64,000 nucleotides of DNA from Trachelipus rathkii (GCA_015478945.1 JABUQX010060196.1:16413-80412); one strand, 5' to 3'. Shown: positions 21,902 through 35,080, counted from the first letter of the stretch. Notes: generated from the sequence alone by a model not told the origin. Made by a program: numbers and translations.

Positions 21902-22182
21902 CTTAAAAAGATTTTTACCACAACCCGAGAAAAATTCTCCTTGCTTTTTAAAAGATTAGCAGAGTTGCAACCAGGATTGACATAAAAAAATTATTTAAAT
22001 CAACTCATTACTTAGGTGAATTCTTTTTTATAAAGGAACTATGATTTCTCCTTATTATTTTATTGTTCACATGTTTTATACGTACATGTGTGCACATATT
22101 TACTTACATGAGTGACTACCGCTATATAAGCGATTACATACGTCCACGGATGTATTTTTGTTGCTGTTTGACCACACACATA

Positions 22183-22185
<3 letters not shown>

Positions 22186-22219
<34 letters not shown>

Positions 22220-22230
22220 GAGTAGCATAA

Positions 22231-22322
<92 letters not shown>
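22186..22322. repeat. (TA)n microsatellite, two blocks
   Basis: Pure TA from 22186 to 22216, then a 20-base interruption (GAAGAGTAGCATAAACATAC), then pure TA to 22322. Confidence 0.97.
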
Positions 22323-22324
<2 letters not shown>

Positions 22325-22329
22325 ATAAC

Positions 22330-23215
22330 GCGTTTTTCCCTTCTTTGAACCACTAACTGATAACGTTTACTTTTATTTTCAAGTTAGCTCCTGTATGTAT
22401 ATAGGCTCGATTATTTCGTATTTTTTTTATCTTTCGAGGCAAGAGTCCGTCTGAGAGGTTACCAGGACTGTGGTACTGATAGAAAAGACAAAGGTTTTAA
22501 GTAAGACACAATCATTATGATAGCTTTTTTGTTCATATAATAAATAATAAAGAATAAATATAAGTTTGATTTCGCTCTAACACTAATCCTATTATTAACC
22601 CTATTTCTAAGATATACGCATGAAATATTTCCCTGTACCCAATAATATATAATTTTCCCTTTTATAGTAATAATAATATTTACAAGTCACTATTTTCGGG
22701 TTATAATTCAATTTATTAAATAATGACGCGTTGTCGGAATGATACTTCCTTTTTGTTTAAATGTCCTTTTTTTCGGCTTGAATTTTCAACCAAAATTAAT
22801 TTTTTTTTCGTCCTAAAATGATTCGATGATTCCAGTTATTAAAAATCGTGAACTTTGCCGTAACACTTTTCCTGGGAAAAGTTCGTCCTTGTTAATTGAT
22901 AATAAGTTCAATGACTCGTTTGGTAGATTCCGTGATCCTGAACTACCGTTCTGGCACCAGTGGAGATTTTAGGAAAGGCCGTGGTCGGCGTAGGTAACGT
23001 CCGTCACCCAAAATACGACCTGTGACCTATTTCACCCTTCGTCCTCGTTAGCTGGTGTCCCAGATTCAGACTCAGGCCAAGTCCAAATTAGCTCAAATCG
23101 GATCCTGAATTACGTTCCAAATCACGTTTCAAAACCGGTCCCAAAACCCAGTCAAATTTCCTCCCAGATCGCGTCCCTGAAATGCCAAAATAACCGTACG
23201 TTACTACTGATTTGT
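22330..23215. repeat. Unique-looking block present three times in the window
   Basis: This block (landmarks GGCTCGATTATTTCG, GTCCGTCTGAGAGGTTACCAG and GAAATGCCAAAATAACCGTACG) recurs in direct but noisy form at 41.2-43.05 kb and reverse-complemented at about 49.5-50.5 kb. It contains a run of related phrases (GATCCTGAA, CAGATTCAG, CCAAATCACGTT, CCAGATCGCGTCCCTGAAAT; 22930-23180) that suggest an imperfect internal repeat. No protein family was recognised. Confidence 0.65.
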
Positions 23216-23241
23216 TTTTATAAAAATGGGATATAAATAGA

Positions 23242-23424
<183 letters not shown>

Positions 23425-23527
23425 CAATCATGATAATCATAACACAACCTAACCTCACCGTACCTTTATTTAACCCGTGTTTCCTCCGCATGTCAAATTC
23501 CTGTGCGCTGCATTTCCTGCTTCTATT

Positions 23528-23715
<188 letters not shown>

Positions 23716-24189
23716 AACTAAGTTTAAAATATAAAAATGTTAACTCCTATTACGATACATCTCATCTTTCCAAAACCTTCCGAAATACTTCCTATTTCTA
23801 TCACTCGCTTATTGTAATATTTACATAGTTTAACACTTTATTAAAAATGTTAACTCCTATTCCAAATGTCAACCCACTGTATCGCCTAATATTTAAAATG
23901 ATCTTCATAATTATTTTCCGTATATCTAATTTCTAAAAATCGTTAAATACATTTATCACCATGTAGCTAACATTCTAAACTTTCCTAGATACACTTTTAA
24001 CACTTCTAAAATACAACTTTTATCACTTTTAAAATACTTTAATATTGGTTTAATAAATTTCCTTCTAAAAGAAGAGCCTAGACTTTCGTTAGTTAGCTTG
24101 AAATAATATTTTCCTTATTATTGTTAAAGTCAAAATAGTTCCATTAATGATACATTTATAAACAACAACATTATCAACTAATAGTTTAG

Positions 24190-25045
24190 AAAAAAACAAT
24201 GTAGTTAATGAGAAGGATTTACTTGTAATTGTTTATTTGAAAATGAAAAATAATCCTTCTACATAATAATTATTTTGCGTCAACGGAAAGATTAACAGAT
24301 TCCAGAACTTATCCAAATACTTAGTACCTAAATGGTTGCAATAATATAAAAAAAAGTACGTGAAAACAATGGTTATAATTCCAATACCCAATTATAATCG
24401 CAAATACCCGAGTTCCAATTGGCATATGAATTTAATAACCCGAGGCTAAGCCCTTATCTTTCAATGTAATGGTGATGCCTCACCTAGAATGATTTAATTT
24501 TTGGAAAGCATTCTCTTTTATAAATTTTGTATTGTAGGATGGGCTTATTTGTGACGTGGAAAATTGTTATAATTATTATAGGCTGAAATGTTTTATGATT
24601 TCTGACGTGTTGGATTTAAAATTTCTAATTGAATGAAGAGAGCTTTAAGAACTTTTAATTGGCTAAAAAATGTCCAATGTAGGCGAGGTTCTTTAATATT
24701 TAAATTAAATCTAGACTTTTTTCTGAACAAGCTTTCCAAATTATTTATGTTTATTTTTAAGATTTAAGTTGACCTTTTCTAATGACCTTATTTTATTAAG
24801 GATATTTGTGATCTTTTGTTCTTAATTTGACTTTAAACTTTTAAGATAAATGAAATTTTCCTTAATTTATAGAGGATGAAGGATATTTAGATATTTTTTC
24901 GAATTTATTGTTTATTTTACGGATTCTCCTAATTGGTTTTATTGTGTATGTATTTGGGACAGTTTGCTAAAGATATTTAAAGGTATTTAAATTATGTTCC
25001 ATTGTTTATGTTTACTGTCATCTTGTAAAAGATGATTTTATATAT
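24190..25045. repeat. Long direct repeat, copy 1 (~0.85 kb)
   Basis: This block recurs at 27815-28680. Shared runs include TTAATAACCCGAGGC, AAGCCCTTATCTTTCAATGT, AATGGTGATGCCTCA, CTAGAATGATTTAATT and GAAGAGAGCTTTAAGAACTT. The spacing of about 3.6 kb and the 0.85-kb length would fit LTRs of a small non-autonomous retrotransposon. No TG...CA ends, primer-binding site or pol motifs were confirmed, so a plain segmental repeat is equally possible. A third, reverse-complemented copy lies at about 47.4-48.3 kb as part of the large foldback. Confidence 0.7.
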
Positions 25046-25142
25046 AAAAGTAGTTTTAAACAAGTCTCCCTCTTAGATTTTTAGTTATGTAAAAATTATG
25101 AAAGTACCAAGGGATTATGTAAGGTAATTGTTTGTATTATTA

Positions 25143-25424
25143 TTATTTTGTATGCTCTGTTTTATTTCTGCTTAGGATGTTGTTTTGGTATGGCACCGGA
25201 TGTATTTGGTGTTTTAGGTTTGTTTCACGAGAATATCTCGATTGAGGCGAATGTAGGATTGGAATGGGAGAGATATTAGAGTGATTATTCAAAATTCTGG
25301 GGAGTTGTGAATTTTCTTGTCTCTGAGTACTTCTCAAAGCAGAAGAACTCAAGGTGGTCTCTCTCGTAATGTCAAAAATTACCGAAAAAAGTGATTTTAA
25401 GAAATGATTTATTTCTTGCTGCAA
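25143..25424 (-). CDS. Hypothetical open frame, unrecognised (93 codons)
   Basis: A minus-strand frame starting with ATG at 25424 and stopping at 25143 lies between the two copies of the long direct repeat. It is polar (Ser, Asn, His, Gln, Arg rich) with no signal peptide, membrane segment or known motif. The reverse-complemented copy near 46.8-47.2 kb does not keep the frame. Composition is not that of a simple repeat, which is why it is listed. I consider a chance frame more likely than a gene. Confidence 0.15.
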   Translation of the reverse strand: MQQEINHFLKSLFSVIFDITRETTLSSSALRSTQRQENSQLPRILNNHSNISPIPILHSPQSRYSRETNLKHQIHPVPYQNNILSRNKTEHTK

Positions 25425-25571
25425 GTGTATGGGCCTGTGTGTGACAAAACTAACGTGTTTTGTCTAAGGTTTTGTTTGGAGAAGAGCAGTATTCCTTATC
25501 TGTCGGCAATGCAATAATTATTTGTAGAAACTTAAAACTAATGTATAACAAAATAAATCTTTTTGGCAGGA

Positions 25572-25684
25572 ATGTTCTCGACTATGAAGATAGGAGAAGC
25601 GTAGGAGCAAAATGTTCTCGACTATTAAGATAGGAGAAGCGTAATAGCATAATGTTCTCGACTATTAAGATAGGAGAAGCGTAC
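25572..25684. repeat. Three tandem copies of a ~49-bp unit
   Basis: AATGTTCTCGACTAT(G/T)AAGATAGGAGAAGCGTA starts at about 25571, 25611 and 25651. The first two units end in AGCAAA/AGCATA before the next AATGTTC. The copies are nearly identical, so amplification is recent. Confidence 0.9.
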
Positions 25685-25739
25685 GTGATGAGGGTGTGGG
25701 AAGACTTACAGTGTCTGTGCCCAATTTTATGCACTCTAT

Positions 25740-25965
25740 GAATATTTTGCTGTTTCGGCATGCGTGGCGTCAAGTCTGGCAGTGTCTGAGAATAAATTTA
25801 TTTACAATATTTCGCCGTTGTGGCATAGCGTGTGGTATAAGACTAGACCTGAATCTGAGTTCAAATTTAATTAGTATTTTGCCGTTGCAGCAGAGTGTGT
25901 GGGTCTAGATCGCATGTCTGAGACCAAATTTATTTACAATAATTATGCCGTTACGGCGGTAGCTT
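25740..25965. repeat. Three to four tandem copies of a ~66-bp unit
   Basis: The unit TATTTTGCCGTTG(C)GGCATAGCGTGTGG...TAGA...CTGAG...CAAATTTATTTACAATA starts near 25742, 25807, 25871 and, partly, 25937. The recurring motif GCCGTT(G/A)(C/T)GGC is itself a short palindrome. A related ATGTGGCAACGAAGGCGCATATG lies at about 26065. Confidence 0.8.
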
Positions 25966-26270
25966 AAAATATTTCCAAGGGGTTGTGCCGATATGGGGCA
26001 ACAAGGTGGGCATACGCATATTCGGGGTATGTGGTAGCAATGTTAATATTTACATTCGTATAATATGTGGCAACGAAGGCGCATATGTGAAAATTCAAAC
26101 ACGTAAAAGTTAGTATTAATTTTGAAAATTAAACAAAGTTTTATGTGTTGAAGTTCACACTGAAGTTAACTTAAAAATATAGTAAAGACACAAGTTTCAT
26201 GTGTCGAGGAAATTATGTACAGTATACTTTAATATAAAGCAAGTAAAATCATTTGTGTTTTTGTGAGCAA

Positions 26271-26600
26271 TCAAAATAATTTATATTTCCATTTAAGATA
26301 ATGCTTTAAATTTAAGAGAAAGCAGATAAAATAATGTTTTATGTGAAGCGCGAAAACATTACCGAATGGCGCTTTATTTTTAACGCATGGGGCACGTGGA
26401 ATACCGTAGTACGTAACAGGTGATGTATGTTGTGTAAGAGGTGGAACATTAGAAATAAAAAGTGCTGTAAGAGAAACAAGGTAAAGCGCTGGTGGTTCAA
26501 TTTGGTAGGCATGTGTTGGTGAGGTAGAAATTGTGTTGGAAGTAGTGGCAATAGTAGTGATAATGGCGGTAGTAAAAGTAGTGGTAGTAGTGGTATTCAT
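26271..26600 (-). CDS. Hypothetical Thr-rich open frame (109 codons), doubtful
   Basis: The minus-strand frame begins with a run of Thr codons drawn from a GTAGTGGTAG-type repeat (26560-26600). It goes on with a mixed middle (about residues 30-80, with SLTALFISNVPPLTQ and YYGIPRAPCVKNKAPF) and ends in a basic, hydrophobic tail. No family was recognised. The middle part is more protein-like than its surroundings, so a fragment of an element-encoded protein cannot be excluded. No splice or promoter evidence is visible. Confidence 0.2.
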   Translation of the reverse strand: MNTTTTTTFTTAIITTIATTSNTISTSPTHAYQIEPPALYLVSLTALFISNVPPLTQHTSPVTYYGIPRAPCVKNKAPFGNVFALHIKHYFICFLLNLKHYLKWKYKLF

Positions 26601-26883
26601 GGTGTTATAATTGTTAGAATAATTTCAATATAAAATACCATGTAAAAAATAAAAATTAAATTTCAAAGCAAACTAGTTACCAACAAAATTATATGATTTC
26701 AAAGTGCAAAAAGTTTTGAAAAAGATTAAAAGAATAAAAAAATAATGTAAAAAATTTCCACCGAAAAAAATAAACAGATTTTTGTTTAATACATAATCAC
26801 TACAAAATGTCTCTCAAAAAAAATTTTTTTTTTAACTCCAATATGCAAAAACTATAAATGGTAAAATGTAAAAATAAAAATAA

Positions 26884-26888
<5 letters not shown>

Positions 26889-26967
<79 letters not shown>
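26889..26967. repeat. (TC)n microsatellite
   Basis: About 39 uninterrupted CT dinucleotides. A degraded (GA)n at about 44165-44340 is its counterpart in the reverse-complemented arm. Confidence 0.97.
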
Positions 26968-26969
<2 letters not shown>

Positions 26970-27814
26970 TTTTTTTTCTTTAAAAAAAATTCGAAAATAT
27001 GCAAAAAAATGTAAAAAAAATTCTTAAAATTGGGAAAATAAATTTCAAAACATGCAAAAACTATTCAAAATTATAAATATTTTCAATGGGTTCACAACTT
27101 AAAAAATTCTCGAAATAAGTATCAATCAAAAAAATTTTTTTTTTTTTTTGTAATAAATTGAGATCACTTTTCAAAAAATTTTTCCTAAAATTTCAATGAT
27201 AGAAAATTAAATAAAGTCTAAGCACTAATTTTTTTTTCTAAGTATTAAAAATAAGGTTCCCGCTTCAAAAAAAAATTCAAAAATTTTCGCTCATAAAGTA
27301 AAAAAAAAAGTCGTTTTTAATTTACCGCACATTTTTAAGTTTTATTAAATACATTACCCTTATCTTAGACCTTTTTCTGCTCCACTCGTTTTTTTTTTGG
27401 AATTCAAGTCGGAAGTTTTTCTTTTCCCACTAAATCTTCGTTGAAAAAGCTTGGGTTTTATACGAGATATGCCAATTGAGTTATATGGGATTGTTGTGAA
27501 AGAAAAGGGCAAGGGCTATAAATTTTAAATTTCAATTCTTCGCGATGAGAGGTAAAATTTTTAATATATCATATGCTGCGCTTCCGTTAATTGAAATAGA
27601 CAAAATTTGTTGCACATTGGAGTTAAAGTATGCACCGTGGCAAAGTCTGTCAATAAAAAGGTAGTGGTGGTAAGTGGAAAGAGTCCAGATGGCAAAAGAT
27701 GCCAACAAAAAACGGGCGAGCATTTTCTTGCGATCAGATGCTATGGTAAGAGGTCGACACAAGTTATAACGGCTTTGTTGTTAGTAGCTTAAATTAAACA
27801 ACGATGAGTAGGTC

Positions 27815-28680
27815 GTAATGAGAAGGAAGGCTGATGTATTGTCTATTGAAATAAAAGACTAAATCGCTCTACATAATAAATGTTATTTGCATACGGAAAG
27901 CATTAAACAGATTCGACAAACTCAGAAAACTACTTAGTTACGCACACCGGACTTAATTATAGTGTATAATGAAATAATAGTTACGGAAACAATGGTAATA
28001 ATTCCAAACAGCGAAGCGTTCTTCCAAATTACCCAAATTCAATTTGGCATTTAAATTTAATAACCCGAGGCGAAGCCCTTATCTTTCAATGTAATGGTGA
28101 TGCCTCAGCTAGAATGATTTAATTGTGGAAAGCAGATTTCTCTTTTTGTATAATTTTGTATTGTAGGAGGCTTATTTGGACGTGGAAAATGTATACATTT
28201 TATAGGCCAGAAAGTGTTTATGATTTCTGAGCGTGTTGGATTTAAATTTCTAATAATGAAGAGAGCTTTAAGAACTTTTAATGGCTAAAAAAAATGTCCA
28301 GAAGGCGAAATTCTATAATGTTTAAGTTAAATCTTGACTTTTTTTTGTCCACATTTTTTCGGAAGTTTTTTTTAACATTTATTTTGTACTTTTCTAATGA
28401 CCGCCATGACTTTTTATTGCATTCTATTTGTGATCTTTTCGTTTCTTAATTTTAAAACTTTTAAAAACTTCTTAAAACATTCAAATAGCACATTATAGAG
28501 ATGAAGATATTTAGATATTTTTTCGAGTTTATTGTTTATTTTACGGATTCTGCTTGATATGCTTTTGAGTGTATATGTATTTTAGTCTGTTTTCTAAAGC
28601 TATTTATAGTTTTTTATTAATATGTTCATTATTTATGTTTATTGTTCATTGTTTATGTTGAAAGTTTATAAAGGAGTCAT
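27815..28680. repeat. Long direct repeat, copy 2 (~0.87 kb)
   Basis: Collinear with 24190-25045 and ending where (TA)n begins at 28680. It is noticeably noisier than copy 1, with many one-base insertions and deletions. This could be divergence, or the start of the low-quality zone that follows. Confidence 0.7.
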
Positions 28681-29455
28681 ATATATATATACTTATATAT
28701 ATATATCATATATCATACGAGTATATATATATATATAATTATATTATACTACTCATAATATATATTACTATAACTATATATATATATTATATATATAGCT
28801 ATATATATATATTATATATAAGTATAATGTTATAGATATAAATTATATAAGGACAATATATATTATATATATATTGTAATATAATAATATAATATATATT
28901 ATATAATATATATAAATATAATAATATATAGATTATAGATATAAATATAGGATATATTAATATATATAGTTTCATATTTTATTTATTACCTTAGTATTTA
29001 TATAATATTATATAATACTATAATATATACTACTATATACTATATATCATATACAGTGATAATCAGTATATATATTAGTAAGTAGTATATATATAATTTC
29101 TACGCAGAGCCTACAAGAGTAAACATATGGGATTTCCCGGAATACGTCGAAAGGGTCCCTATATCCTGGCTTAATAGAGAAGAACCGACTAAATCTGTTC
29201 CCATACCCAGTACAAGATAGTAGTCGCAATCGCTCTCCTCTCTCTCTCTCTTTCTCTCATAGGATATTATAATAATATAATAATATATATATATATAGTA
29301 TATATAGTAATATATACTATATTAATAACCTACTATAATATATATGTATATACTATTATATATATATTATTTATAGTTATATATACTTAATAATATAAAT
29401 GTAGATATTATAATATATATTTATATATAATATATTAGATATATATATAATATAT

Positions 29456-29487
<32 letters not shown>

Positions 29488-30153
29488 ATACTATATATAA
29501 TATATATACATAATGATACATATTAATATTATATAAATTTATAGATATTTACCTACTATATAGGAATATTTACATTATATGTACTTAATATAATTATAAA
29601 ATATTAAATATATATATATATATATATATAGACATATAATATATACTAACGTTACTAATATATATACTATTAGATAATATATATATAAATAATATATATA
29701 GAATACATATAGATACTATATATATATAATATTATAGTAATATACTATAATATATATATATACTTAATACTATATAGATATAATATATATATAAATAAAT
29801 ACATACTAATATATATATAATATATACCTATAGTGATATACTATAATAATATAATTTCAGACGATTTTAGCAATTAATATAGAATTATAATATAATAAAA
29901 CCCCCGTAAATATAGCCGTATAGTACTATATCCTATATAACTTCGACGTGTTTAATTACTAAACAGAATAAAATTACTATGTGTCATAGGTGACTTATAT
30001 ATTAATACATAATGATAGTATATATATACTATTATTATATAGTAAATACTATAGATACGACGCTCTATTTATATATAGATATATATAGTATATATATATT
30101 TATAGGTACTGATATTACTATATATATAATATATAGATCATATATTATATATA

Positions 30154-30196
<43 letters not shown>

Positions 30197-30950
30197 TATA
30201 TATATAGTACACATATCATATATACTCCTTATAGTTATATTTAACATAATAACTGCTTAGCTTTGGTATCACAGCACTTCTTATAATATAACGTATCGAA
30301 ATTATTATTCCTTCTTGCGTTCTCACGTTAACACTTATCGGCTTTCATTGATATTTCAATTAAACACTATGAAAAATTCGTATACCCACAATTTGAAAAA
30401 TTAGTGTTAAACATTTACACATTAGGGAGCGTAAACGTAACAAAAACCTACTAATTCAAGAATTGTGTCATAAATTTTGACCATACTGTTTTAATAAGCA
30501 ATATGAATAAACTTTATTACATGTAAACCCGAAAGGGATTAATAATTTGATATATACTATATATATATATACTACTATATAAAGTATATATATAGTATAG
30601 AATATATATATATATATACTATAGCCTTAATATATATATAAATACCCAATATAATATAGTTATATATATATATATATATATTAATATATATATAGTGAAT
30701 ATCACTATATATATATATCATATATAAAATATAACTTATCTTTTATATAATAATATATATATATACTTCATATATATCTTATTACTAATAAAAACGTATA
30801 TGATAATATATAGATATACGTTATATATTATATTATATATATATATTATATATACTATATATAATATATATTATATATCTACTAATAATTATATAAAACA
30901 TATATATATATATATATATACTATATATATATATTACTTAAGTATATATA
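28680..30950. repeat. Impure (TA)n expanse with two unique islands
   Basis: TA repeats are broken by irregular single-base changes (TAGTA, ATACTA), unlike the pure TA at 22-23.7 kb. This looks like sequencing noise. Island 1 (29090-29260) has GGGATTTCCCGGAATACG and GAACCGACTAAATCTGTTC, followed by (TC)n. A degraded reverse complement lies at about 41000-41180. Island 2 (30240-30540) is unique AT-rich DNA. No gene was recognised. Confidence 0.75.
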
Positions 30951-31399
30951 CTTATTACGTCACCTATCGAAATAGACAAACAACTCCTTCTACAAAATTT
31001 ACAAAAGATATAAAAAGAAAATAAATACAAAACATTCTAAGTCAAAATGGGCTTAAGTAAAAACATTTAGTAAAAGAAATACAGGTGAAATAAAATAATT
31101 AAACAAAAAAGTGCATTGACGAAAGTGCCGGTGGGTTCCCAAGTTGAAAAAAAAAACAGCTATCAATTCCCCTAAAAGTGAACTACGTCTGATCACTGTC
31201 GTTTTAAGCATCTAAACAACTAAACGGACAGACAACCAACAACAACAACAACGACAACAAAACAAACAACACAAACAAAACCAAAAAAAAGAGAGGGAGA
31301 GAGAGGAAGTATGCTGTAAAATCCCCGCGAAGAAGGAAAGGCGTTGAAAGTGCCCACCCCAAAAGAATAGTCAACCCACCGGGTTTCAAACCAAGAGAA

Positions 31400-32290
31400 T
31401 ACAACATGCCCTCACGTAACCAACTTCCGTCCCGAGCCGGTAAGTGTTTAAGCTGTATACTATTGCTCTTTCGATTTAATGATTGTTCGTACCTCGTGAT
31501 TCCAGCGACTGTCAATTTTTCTCTCTATGTTCGTGACAGGCCCCCTTTTCTCGAACAGCAACTGCGCAGGCTGCCCTTCATTCCGAACAGGCAAGCTTCA
31601 ACTAGCTATTGAAAACATTTCACCAATGGGCCAGCTCCCATGGCTTCCATTTTTTCTACCCACCAAATACACTAAGGCAGTGGCTTTATAAGAAAAACTG
31701 GGTATTGAAGAACTTGCCACCTTCTTCCGTGGCATCCTAAACCGCTTGTATATAGGTTCGCCATACTTCTGTTAATTTCCACAGGTCAAAATTCGTAAGG
31801 ACTCATTCTAGAGACCACTCGAACATATGCCCACATAATTAAACACCTGAAACATCAGCACTTGTCCATCTGCGCGCTTGATTATTACCGTACATCCTCG
31901 CCTCAAATCTCCGGGACGCTGATCGCACAGTCCCTTTACGTCATCATATATCGCGCCCTCAGTTCGATCGAAGCTTGACTATGGCTGTGTAGGTATATAG
32001 GTACAGGCCCCCCTAATCTACGGCATCGATTGGATCCCATAACAAAGACGAGCGATCCGTATCTCCACTGGAGCCATTCGATCGTCCCCCCAGGTGAAGC
32101 CCTGAAGTTGAATCCGGTGATGCCACTCTCTCTTCAAGGGAATAAATACATCATCATGCGTGTACACAAGCTTAATTCTTCTGTTTTCAAACCCCGAATA
32201 CCGGTCGTGCGCCTGCACACCGATTGTGCAGGAGTGTTGCCTCAGCAATCCTAATAGTACTTGCCAGATGCGGAACAACGAGTTCATAAC
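31400..32290 (+). pseudogene. Reverse transcriptase remnant of an RNase H-bearing LINE (left arm)
   Basis: Across plus-strand frames, CLSCILLLFRFND..SYLVIP (about 31450-31505) corresponds to the VLSC.LF...IND block after the palm motif. NFSLYVRDRPPFLEQQLRR (about 31515-31575) corresponds to SLYVDD.ALFL, with the catalytic DD reading RD in this copy. Further on are remnants of VRSKLDYGC (about 31955-31990) and L.HRLDPI (about 32018-32040), which match the thumb-region phrase SKLDYGC..YG......LD.IQN, then MPLSLQGNKYI. This type with C-terminal RNase H belongs to the I/R1 side of the Jockey superfamily. It is frameshifted throughout. Confidence 0.65.
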
Positions 32291-32539
32291 ATCCTTAATT
32301 TCCGTAATATCCCCTTACAAAAAGGTGCTGCCTGTTCTTCGCCATGAGGATACACACCTTCGGTTATTCCCCGCATCCCCACCATGCTGCTTGGCCTCTA
32401 CCTCCATCTCCCTCTCCTCCAACATCAAAGCCAATTCTTGCTGCCTGTTAAAGCCCATCATTCCTGCTTCATCCACAGTTTATGGATTGAGTTTACTCCA
32501 GTATTTACTGAGGCTCTAAAACGGGAAAACAGCTAACTC

Positions 32540-32900
32540 TGGTGGACCGCCTCTGCCCGTGTCCTTTTCCTGAATCGCAACGCTTTCCCATACGCCTCCT
32601 CCCCATGCTTCAATTTCACCGCAGAACTTTAATGGCATAACTGCAATTTCGCTTTACTCGATGCTAATCCCTACCCACTGATTCAAATCTGCACCCGCAG
32701 TTGATTCAATTCATAGTTCATGATTCACTCAGCGCGCTACAAGCGCTTAAAACCCCTTATCTCTTAATAAATTGGCCGTATCTGCTGTGAAGCAATTTCT
32801 TCGGCTGCTCATTCCCGTAAGAAAATCATATTATGTTGGACCCCTTTTCAGGTAGGGTAAACTGGCAATTGAAGATCGCGGACAGAAGTCCGCCAAAATG
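32540..32900 (+). pseudogene. RNase H remnant following the RT (left arm)
   Basis: NRNAFPYASSPCFNFTAEL (about 32575-32630) contains the F-TAEL box, which holds the catalytic Glu of type-I RNase H domains. The later TPF-VG-TGN-RS region (about 32840-32880) corresponds to PSHVGI.GNE.AD, read more clearly in the right arm. In the family the domain removes the RNA template strand. It is broken by stops and frame changes. Confidence 0.55.
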
Positions 32901-33639
32901 GCCACCTCCTGCATTCGAGTTTAGTTCCAGTACTCCCGCGTAGCATCTGACAAGCTATCTCCCATCAACATTCTCTCTGCCTGCTCTCCGAACAAGGTTT
33001 GAACTCCTCATTCCGGCAAGAACGCTTGACGAGATGATCAGATGAGGAGCGAAACTTAGAAAATATAAAAGGCCGATCATCGGAGGAGTAGTCTTCCTGC
33101 CGCAAGATGAAGGTGATAAACACCAAGTGTAACTTGCACTACTCCGCATTGGCCACAACTAATATTCCTTCACAGTCACTATATGTTTCGGAACCCCCCC
33201 ATTTGCAAATTTGTCGAAGTCATACCCCGACAGCTGTTTCGCCATCATCGTTCATTGATCTTGTTCAAGTCTGGACTATCTATTCGCCCGTCCAGTTACC
33301 TACTTACGATCCATCAACACCTCTCCAAAGATTATCCCATATCTATATCAATCTTCCCACTTTCAGTAGTAAATTTGCCAGTGTGTTTTCTACAAGAAGT
33401 AGATATATTCTTCATAATATTTGATTTTGTTACGAAATACTAGGACTTTATAATGCAAGGAGCTGTACTTTGTTAGTTTTTGTTTATTTAGTTTTTAATT
33501 GACTGATATTCCAGCTTTCTCTATTCAAAATCTTAATCTTTGCGATTTGAAATATGTATGCTCCAGGACCCGCCCATTGTGTTATTATTTCACCCAGTGT
33601 GGCCGCTTTTGTGAGCCGTGGTGGGTTTCCATGTACTAC

Positions 33640-33790
33640 TGCTCAAATATATATTTATAATATATACTAATAATAATAATACTTATACATATAATACTTA
33701 TTATATGCATATATATATTATAATACTACTTTATATAATAGTCCTATATCATATATATAGTAATATATATATAATATATATAAGTAATAT
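33640..33790. repeat. (TA)n within the left arm
   Basis: Noisy TA repeat with ACTAATAATAATAATAC. Its counterpart in the right arm is about 35470-35690. Confidence 0.8.
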
Positions 33791-34139
33791 AGTATAGATA
33801 TATAGAACAAGAATTAGTGACTCCTCAGTGAATGCCACAAGAACCTAGGAGAAATACTTCTTGAACCATTATGATGCGCTGTTAGAGGATATATCGATGC
33901 AGTAAACGTAGTGAGATACGTTCGAAGTAGTGGTCGTCGAGAGGATACAAAAATCCTTTGTGAGTGAATTTATACACCAAACGGGTTAAGTTGAAATAAT
34001 ATTATGTAAAATATATTTTTTTCCCTGTTTTTTTTTAACAAAAGCAATACAGCATTCTCTCTCGCTCTCTTCTCTTACTCTCATCTCTCGCTCATCTCTC
34101 TCTCTCTCTCTCCTCTCTCATCTCTCCTCTCTCTCTACT

Positions 34140-35080
34140 TCTCCATAATATAGTATAATATATATATACTATAAGTACTTATATGATAATTATATTATTA
34201 TATATAATATATACTAATATATATAATATAATATATATAATTACTATATAAGTATATTATATTTAATATAAAATATATTCATATATATATATATATATAA
34301 ATATAGTACATATATAATATATAATATAGATATAATATAAATACGACATATAACAATAATATATTAATACTTAATATATATATATACTATAACTATATAT
34401 ATATATATATGTATTTATAAGTATATCATAGATACTACGCATAAGTACATATCGAAGTTATAATAGGTAAACTAGGCGCTTAGCCAGTGCAGACATCGTC
34501 CTCTGACTTGTACCCTGTCCCGCGTCATAACGCGCGTGCCGACTAGGATACTCACTTTATATCATCACGCTAGCTATTGCCTATTCTCATTCATATAATG
34601 CAATCACACCTCGATGTTCTCTTCTCGGTCGACTTGTACCGTAGCGAAGAGTCTATATATCTATATTATATATAAAATATATATATATATATGATATACA
34701 TATAAATTAGCTATAACTATATAAATATTATATATATATATATTTATAATGATATAACTATTATTATATATATTATACTATACAGAAGCCGAAGTGACCT
34801 ATATTTGCTACGTATATATTATATATAATATATTATATAGTTATAATAGTATATATATAATAATATATATTAATACTTATATAATATTACTATATAATAT
34901 ATTATATATAATTAAATACTATTTTTATTATTATAATTTCTATATATAATAGTGCTATATATATTATAACTACTTTTAGATTATATATACGATATACTAA
35001 ATTAATATATAGATATAGTATTATGATATATATATACATATACATACGATTAGTAAAATATTTGTAATATATATACTCTA
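34140..35080. repeat. Centre of the inverted repeat: noisy (TA)n with a small unique island
   Basis: The turnaround of the palindrome falls near 34.6 kb. It holds impure TA repeats and an island (34460-34650) with CTTGTACCCTGTCCCGCG, GACTTGTACCGTAGCG and CACGCTAGC, whose mirror copy was not found. It may therefore be the true spacer. No gene was seen. Confidence 0.6.

Larger units (their letters stand above)
30950..34140. repeat. Left arm of the ~7.4-kb inverted repeat
   Basis: This arm matches, reversed, 35080-38320. Checked anchors: GTGCCGGTGGGTT (31128) against AACCGGCACTG (38120); GGAGCGAAACTTAGAA (33045) against TTCTAAGTTTCGCTCC (about 36305); AGTGTGGCCGCTTTTGTGAGCCGTGGTGGGT (33596) against its inverse (about 35700); and (TC)n at 34055-34135 against (GA)n at 35080-35165. 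The arms differ mainly by short indels. It carries RT and RNase H remnants on the plus strand. Confidence 0.85.

Noticed and set aside
22060..22353. Ile/Tyr-repeat protein
   Set aside because: (TA)n-encoded. The unique tail has no motif.
25572..25965. Possible CRISPR-like array
   Set aside because: Units are contiguous without unique spacers, and the setting is eukaryotic with no cas genes. These are plain tandem repeats.
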